Shown in pieces: positions 6,156 to 8,012 of a stretch of 8,012 nucleotides of DNA. Source of the DNA: an uncultured Clostridia bacterium (GTDB lineage Bacteria > Bacillota > Clostridia > Christensenellales > UBA1242); contig CANPWT010000048.1 in assembly GCA_947584775.1 (NCBI GenBank), positions 1 through 8,012 of the forward strand, read 5' to 3'. The translations under genes were made by a program, and so were the position numbers. The number at the start of each line of letters is the position of its first letter. The first letter of the stretch is position 1. A model generated the notes under the pieces. The model made no database searches and had not been told where the DNA came from. It worked only from the letters and a program-made list of their open reading frames with translations.

Positions 6156-7043
6156 TTATTCAGTTTTGCTTATATTTTTCAAATGCACAATTGCGCTAAT
6201 AATCATAATAATGCCTAAAACAAGTGTTATTGCGGTTACAATTCCGCCTGAAATGGCATCAAATTTTGCGTGGTTAGTGGATGCTCCAAACGCCAAAAAC
6301 ATTGCGGATTGTAGCGAAAGCAAGGAAAAGCATGCCTCAACAACGCCAATGTTTTTAACCGCTTTAACTGCATAATTGCTTTGTTTTTTGCTTTTAACAA
6401 AACTAATAATTGCAACCGTCAATTTGTAAAAAGTAAAGGCAGCAGCAGCGTAAATCATAATGCCCGAGTAACTAGATAACACATGGTTATCTCGCACCAT
6501 AAACACAATTGCAATAATCAAGGCAACCGCTAAAACTAAAAAGCAAATGCCGCAAAATAAATAAATAACATAACGTTTAATTTCGTTTTCTCTTTTGGTT
6601 TTGCCACGGTGGAAACCAAAAACAATAATCCCGCGCATAACGCTTAAAACTATGTAATAAATTGCAAGCACAATAAACCAACTAGAACTTGCCTTAACAC
6701 CCATAATAAGTTGAAAAACGGCGTAAATGCAGTTAACAATAAAGCCAAAAATGGTAAAAATAAAAGTTCTAAAACTCCAATTTTCAACAAACTGACGGGT
6801 AAATTCGTTTTTGCGTGCCAAATTTATAACCTGTTTACGCGTTCGCCTAATTAATATTGCAGTTAAATATATCAACACAATTAACGCAACAGACGCTAAA
6901 AGATAAGATAAGTATGCTAGTGCGCTGTCCGAATCGTTAACAAGGCTAACACACGAGCCAGCAATTAAAACAGCACTTAAAACCATGCTGAAATACATCC
7001 AAAACCCGTGTGGAGATTTAATCCATTCCCAAATTTTTTTCAC
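6156..7043 (-). CDS. Unrecognised eight-helix integral membrane protein
   Basis: A 295-residue hydrophobic protein that I cannot assign to a named family. About eight membrane segments are visible: residues 14-35, 42-65, 91-115, 121-143, 158-183, 193-215, 232-252 and 263-287. They are joined by short basic loops (RRTRK at 66-70, HRGKTKREN at 145-153, KSKKQ at 217-221). The N-terminus is basic and aromatic (KKIWEWIKSP), and the body has no signal-peptidase site, catalytic motif or transporter signature that I recognise. Residues 223-255 (a NYAVKAVKNIG segment, then LSLQSAM) recall uncharacterised Firmicutes membrane proteins, but this is memory rather than a search. The start is GTG at 7043, the only standard start between an in-frame TAG upstream and Met16. 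It lies about three bases after the predicted transcription start, so the message would be leaderless or almost so. It has its own promoter, although the small membrane gene upstream points the same way. Confidence 0.72.
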   Translation of the reverse strand: MKKIWEWIKSPHGFWMYFSMVLSAVLIAGSCVSLVNDSDSALAYLSYLLASVALIVLIYLTAILIRRTRKQVINLARKNEFTRQFVENWSFRTFIFTIFGFIVNCIYAVFQLIMGVKASSSWFIVLAIYYIVLSVMRGIIVFGFHRGKTKRENEIKRYVIYLFCGICFLVLAVALIIAIVFMVRDNHVLSSYSGIMIYAAAAFTFYKLTVAIISFVKSKKQSNYAVKAVKNIGVVEACFSLLSLQSAMFLAFGASTNHAKFDAISGGIVTAITLVLGIIMIISAIVHLKNISKTE

Positions 7044-7052
7044 AATAATATA

Positions 7053-7081
7053 ATTCTATATTAAAACCGCAATTTTGTCAA
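7053..7081 (-). promoter_or_regulatory. Sigma-A promoter of the eight-helix membrane protein gene
   Basis: Read on the minus strand: TTGACA (7081-7076), a 17-bp spacer and TAGAAT (7058-7053). The expected transcription start is near 7046, and the only nearby start codon is GTG at 7043-7041. No ribosome-binding sequence fits between them. Confidence 0.8.
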
Positions 7082-7093
7082 GATTAAAATTTT

Positions 7094-7342
7094 TTATGCA
7101 TGTTTGCTTTTGTTGTGCGCTATCATTAAAACAATTAAATGGTAAAGATTAATCACAACTAAAGCACCGTTTAAAATTGCCGTGCTTATTGCGGGCAGCA
7201 ACACTCCGTAAACTAAAAAAATTGCTGAGCCAATTACATTTAATAACCTTAGCCAAAAACTTCCCCAAAATGTCATGGTTTTAAAACAATTACTTGCCAA
7301 AATAATCACAGTTGCCACAATGCCAATAATTTCAATTCCCAT
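7094..7342 (-). CDS. Small YgjV-like membrane protein
   Basis: An 82-residue protein that is almost wholly membrane-embedded, with three likely segments (about residues 3-19, 31-52 and 55-77) and a basic tail ending HNKSKHA. The pattern FWLRLLNVIGSAIFLVYG, then a second Asn-containing helix with INLYHL, resembles the small YgjV-type inner-membrane family. In that family a basic L/I-R-x-x-N start precedes a G-S/A-x-x-F-x-x-Y-G helix. The function of that family is unknown to me. I start it at the ATG at 7342 because AAAGAGG (7354-7348) lies five bases upstream; an in-frame ATG 13 codons earlier (7381) lacks a site and would add a hydrophilic stretch atypical of the family. The gene ends 13 bp before the -35 box of the next minus-strand gene, and no terminator is visible between them, so read-through into it is possible. 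Confidence 0.72.
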   Translation of the reverse strand: MGIEIIGIVATVIILASNCFKTMTFWGSFWLRLLNVIGSAIFLVYGVLLPAISTAILNGALVVINLYHLIVLMIAHNKSKHA

Positions 7343-7347
7343 AAAAA

Positions 7348-7354
7348 CCTCTTT
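7348..7354 (-). promoter_or_regulatory. Ribosome binding site selecting the 7342 start
   Basis: AAAGAGG on the minus strand, five bases before the ATG at 7342-7340. It favours the 82-residue product over the 95-residue alternative starting at 7381. Confidence 0.7.
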
Positions 7355-7369
7355 AGTTATGAAATTTAT

Positions 7370-7378
7370 ATTATCACA
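7370..7378 (-). promoter_or_regulatory. Possible extended -10 promoter of the small membrane protein gene
   Basis: The minus strand reads TGTGATAAT: an extended -10 TGn followed by GATAAT, five of six matches to consensus. No good -35 lies at 16-18 bp. Transcription would start near 7363, about 20 bases before the ATG. Confidence 0.4.
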
Positions 7379-7407
7379 CATTAATTAAATTAGCAAACAA
7401 CTAAATA

Positions 7408-7572
7408 AAAAAATCAAAACATTGCTTTTTTAAAAAATTAAAACTTTATAAAAAATCAAAACATTGCTTTTTTAAAAAATTAAAAATTTATAAAAAATCA
7501 AAACATTGCTTTTTTAAAAAATTAAAACTTTATAAAAAAATCCAAATTTTTTTAAAAAATTAAAAAATTTAT
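7408..7572. repeat. 42-bp A/T-tract tandem repeat, three good copies plus one degenerate
   Basis: Copies lie at 7408-7449, 7450-7491 and 7492-7533, with a decayed fourth at about 7534-7572. Each good copy holds A6, then TCAAAACATTGC, then T6A6 and a short AATTAAAA-type end. The good copies differ by very few bases, so the array arose by recent tandem duplication. The period equals about four turns of B-DNA, so the A-tracts of successive copies face the same side. The array ends about ten bases upstream of the -35 box of the tRNA-Ala promoter. I see no gene in 7382-7628. Confidence 0.92.
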
Positions 7573-7581
7573 AAAATTTTA

Positions 7582-7610
7582 TTGACAAATGGTTTATTTA
7601 TTGATATTAT
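7582..7610 (+). promoter_or_regulatory. Sigma-A promoter of tRNA-Ala
   Basis: TTGACA (7582-7587), a 17-bp spacer and TATTAT (7605-7610), with a TGA just before the -10 as an extended -10 element. The expected start near 7617 gives a leader of about 12 bases before the mature tRNA. The A/T-rich array upstream could act like an UP element. Confidence 0.86.
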
Positions 7611-7628
7611 TAATATGCGTTCATTTTT

Positions 7629-7705
7629 GGGGGATTAGCTCAGTTGGCTAGAGCACTTGCCTTGCAAGCAAGGGGTCATCGGTTCGAATCCGATATTCTC
7701 CACCA
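7629..7705 (+). tRNA. tRNA-Ala(UGC), CCA encoded
   Basis: A complete 77-nt cloverleaf. The acceptor stem GGGGGAT (7629-7635) pairs with ATTCTCC (7695-7701), with two G-T wobbles. T8 and A9 follow. The D stem is GCTC/GAGC (7638-7641 and 7651-7654). The anticodon stem CTTGC/GCAAG encloses CTTGCAA with anticodon TGC at 7663-7665. The T stem ATCGG/CCGAT surrounds TTCGAAT (7683-7689). The discriminator is A7702, and CCA is encoded at 7703-7705. It reads GCN alanine codons. It is preceded by a consensus promoter and followed by a structured trailer rather than a clean terminator. Confidence 0.97.
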
Positions 7706-7720
7706 CTCCTAGTGGAGGAG
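7698..7720 (+). other. Hairpin joining the tRNA-Ala 3' end to its trailer
   Basis: CTCCACCACT (7698-7707) is complementary to AGTGGAGGAG (7711-7720) except for one A-A mismatch, with a CCT loop. Nine pairs would compete with the acceptor stem, because 7698-7705 are the last bases of the tRNA. The trailer arm also reads GGAGGAG, a ribosome-binding-like sequence. Confidence 0.6.
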
Positions 7721-7726
7721 TTATTC

Positions 7727-7831
7727 GTGTATAAATCCCAATGGGTGAGATATTCGTTGGATGTTCCACGTGGGGGAGTTATACAAAGTGAATTCCTAGC
7801 GAAGAGAGTTTGTAGGATAATTCTTGTATGA
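7727..7831 (+). CDS. Possible 34-codon small ORF after tRNA-Ala
   Basis: A GTG at 7727 lies six bases after GGAGGAG (7714-7720) and opens a frame of 34 codons ending in TGA at 7829. The product would contain SQWVRYSLDVPRGGV and QSEFLAKRV. I recognise no family, and there is no signal peptide or membrane segment. The segment is clearly less AT-rich than its surroundings and uses AGA, AGG and CGT codons. The same bases also form several inverted repeats: TGTATAA (7728-7734) with TTATACA (7779-7785), and GAATTCCTA (7790-7798) with TAGG plus AATTC (7813-7823). An RNA element or the remnant of a longer gene therefore explains it equally well. Confidence 0.25.
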   Translation: MYKSQWVRYSLDVPRGGVIQSEFLAKRVCRIILV

Positions 7832-7841
7832 AGTAACTTGC

Positions 7842-7874
7842 AAACACAATAAGGGCAATGTTTAACTTTTTTTT
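7842..7874 (+). terminator. Possible terminator of the tRNA-Ala transcript
   Basis: AAACA (7842-7846) can pair with TGTTT (7859-7863), followed by AAC and eight Ts (7867-7874). The stem is short and A/T-rich, so the T-run is the stronger part of the case. A second weak hairpin, AAGTTT (7900-7905) with AAACTT (7910-7915), lies before TTTT further on. Confidence 0.35.
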
Positions 7875-7971
7875 AATAGTTGTTGCCAACAAAACGGCCA
7901 AGTTTAACTAAACTTTTATGGGAGCATAAAAAATTGCCCAATGTACAGCAAAACAAGCGCAAATTTAATAT

Positions 7972-8012
7972 AGAGATGTAGCACAGCAGGTTAGAGCACC
8001 ACCCTGATAAGG
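7972..8012 (+). tRNA. Probable tRNA-Ile(GAU), 5' half only, cut by the window edge
   Basis: Bases 7972-7978 would be the 5' acceptor strand (AGAGATG), then T8 and A9. The D arm is GCAC (7981-7984), loop AGCAGGTTA, then GAGC (7994-7997). The anticodon stem begins CCACC (7999-8003), the loop is CTGATAA with anticodon GAT at 8006-8008, and the first two bases of the returning stem are GG. The D stem has an A-A mismatch at positions 12-23, where most tRNAs have T-A. The 3' half is outside the window, so the acceptor and T stems cannot be tested. Ala(UGC) and Ile(GAU) are the pair often found in rRNA operons, but no rRNA is visible here. Confidence 0.7.

Noticed and set aside
6139..6375. Plus-strand 78-codon ORF with hydrophobic residues.
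   Set aside because: It is the antisense shadow of the C-terminal part of the eight-helix membrane protein.
7408..7572. The tandem repeat as a CRISPR array.
   Set aside because: The units are directly contiguous with no unique spacers, period is 42 bp, sequence is low-complexity A/T, and no cas gene is present.
7408..7572. The A/T-rich iterated array as a replication origin.
   Set aside because: No DnaA-box cluster is recognisable and dnaA/dnaN are not adjacent; the position fits a tRNA promoter better.
7629..8012. The Ala-Ile tRNA pair as the spacer of a ribosomal RNA operon.
   Set aside because: Upstream of tRNA-Ala there is a promoter and a repeat array rather than a 16S 3' end, and no rRNA sequence is seen in the 266-bp gap.

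Overview
The window comes from a low-GC chromosome, most likely an uncultured Clostridia-type Firmicute (Bacillota). Three things point there. An rlmB 3' end is followed by a SigH/Spo0H-type sigma factor, which is a Firmicutes arrangement. Predicted promoters are consensus sigma-A boxes, and most ribosome binding sites are GGAGG-type. The genetic code looks standard: Trp is TGG, and the large ORFs end in TAA or TAG.

Left half (1-3190, + strand): a compact housekeeping operon, rlmB (3' end only) - sigH - dnaX - ybaB - recR. Genes abut or overlap by one base (TAATG junctions), and the unit ends in an intrinsic terminator that includes part of the recR stop codon. The products are a 23S rRNA 2'-O-methyltransferase, an alternative sigma factor, the DNA polymerase III clamp-loader subunit, a nucleoid-associated protein and the RecFOR mediator RecR.

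Middle (3231-5708, + strand): a perfect TTGACA-17-TAAAAT promoter drives two glycosyltransferase genes. The first is a GT28/MGDG-synthase-like enzyme (UgtP relative). The second is a membrane-anchored GT2 enzyme with four predicted membrane segments. Together they probably act in glycolipid or envelope glycan synthesis at the cytoplasmic face of the membrane.

5709-6155 has no gene. It holds four imperfect copies of a GAGGGAGACC...TCTCCCTCATT repeat, then a ~93-bp imperfect palindrome with TGTCATNCCGA inner ends.

Right part (6156-7342, - strand): an unrecognised eight-helix membrane protein with its own consensus promoter, and upstream of it a small YgjV-like membrane protein.

7408-7572 is a 42-bp A/T-tract tandem repeat (3 good copies plus 1 decayed) just upstream of a consensus promoter and tRNA-Ala(UGC). 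After the tRNA comes an unusual, less AT-rich trailer with several inverted repeats and a possible 34-codon ORF. The window ends inside a probable tRNA-Ile(GAU).

Most of the window is ordinary core genome. The less explained parts are the trailer after tRNA-Ala, the phased A-tract repeat array, the near-leaderless promoter/start arrangements and the intergenic repeat cluster. No defence system, CRISPR array or insertion sequence is visible.
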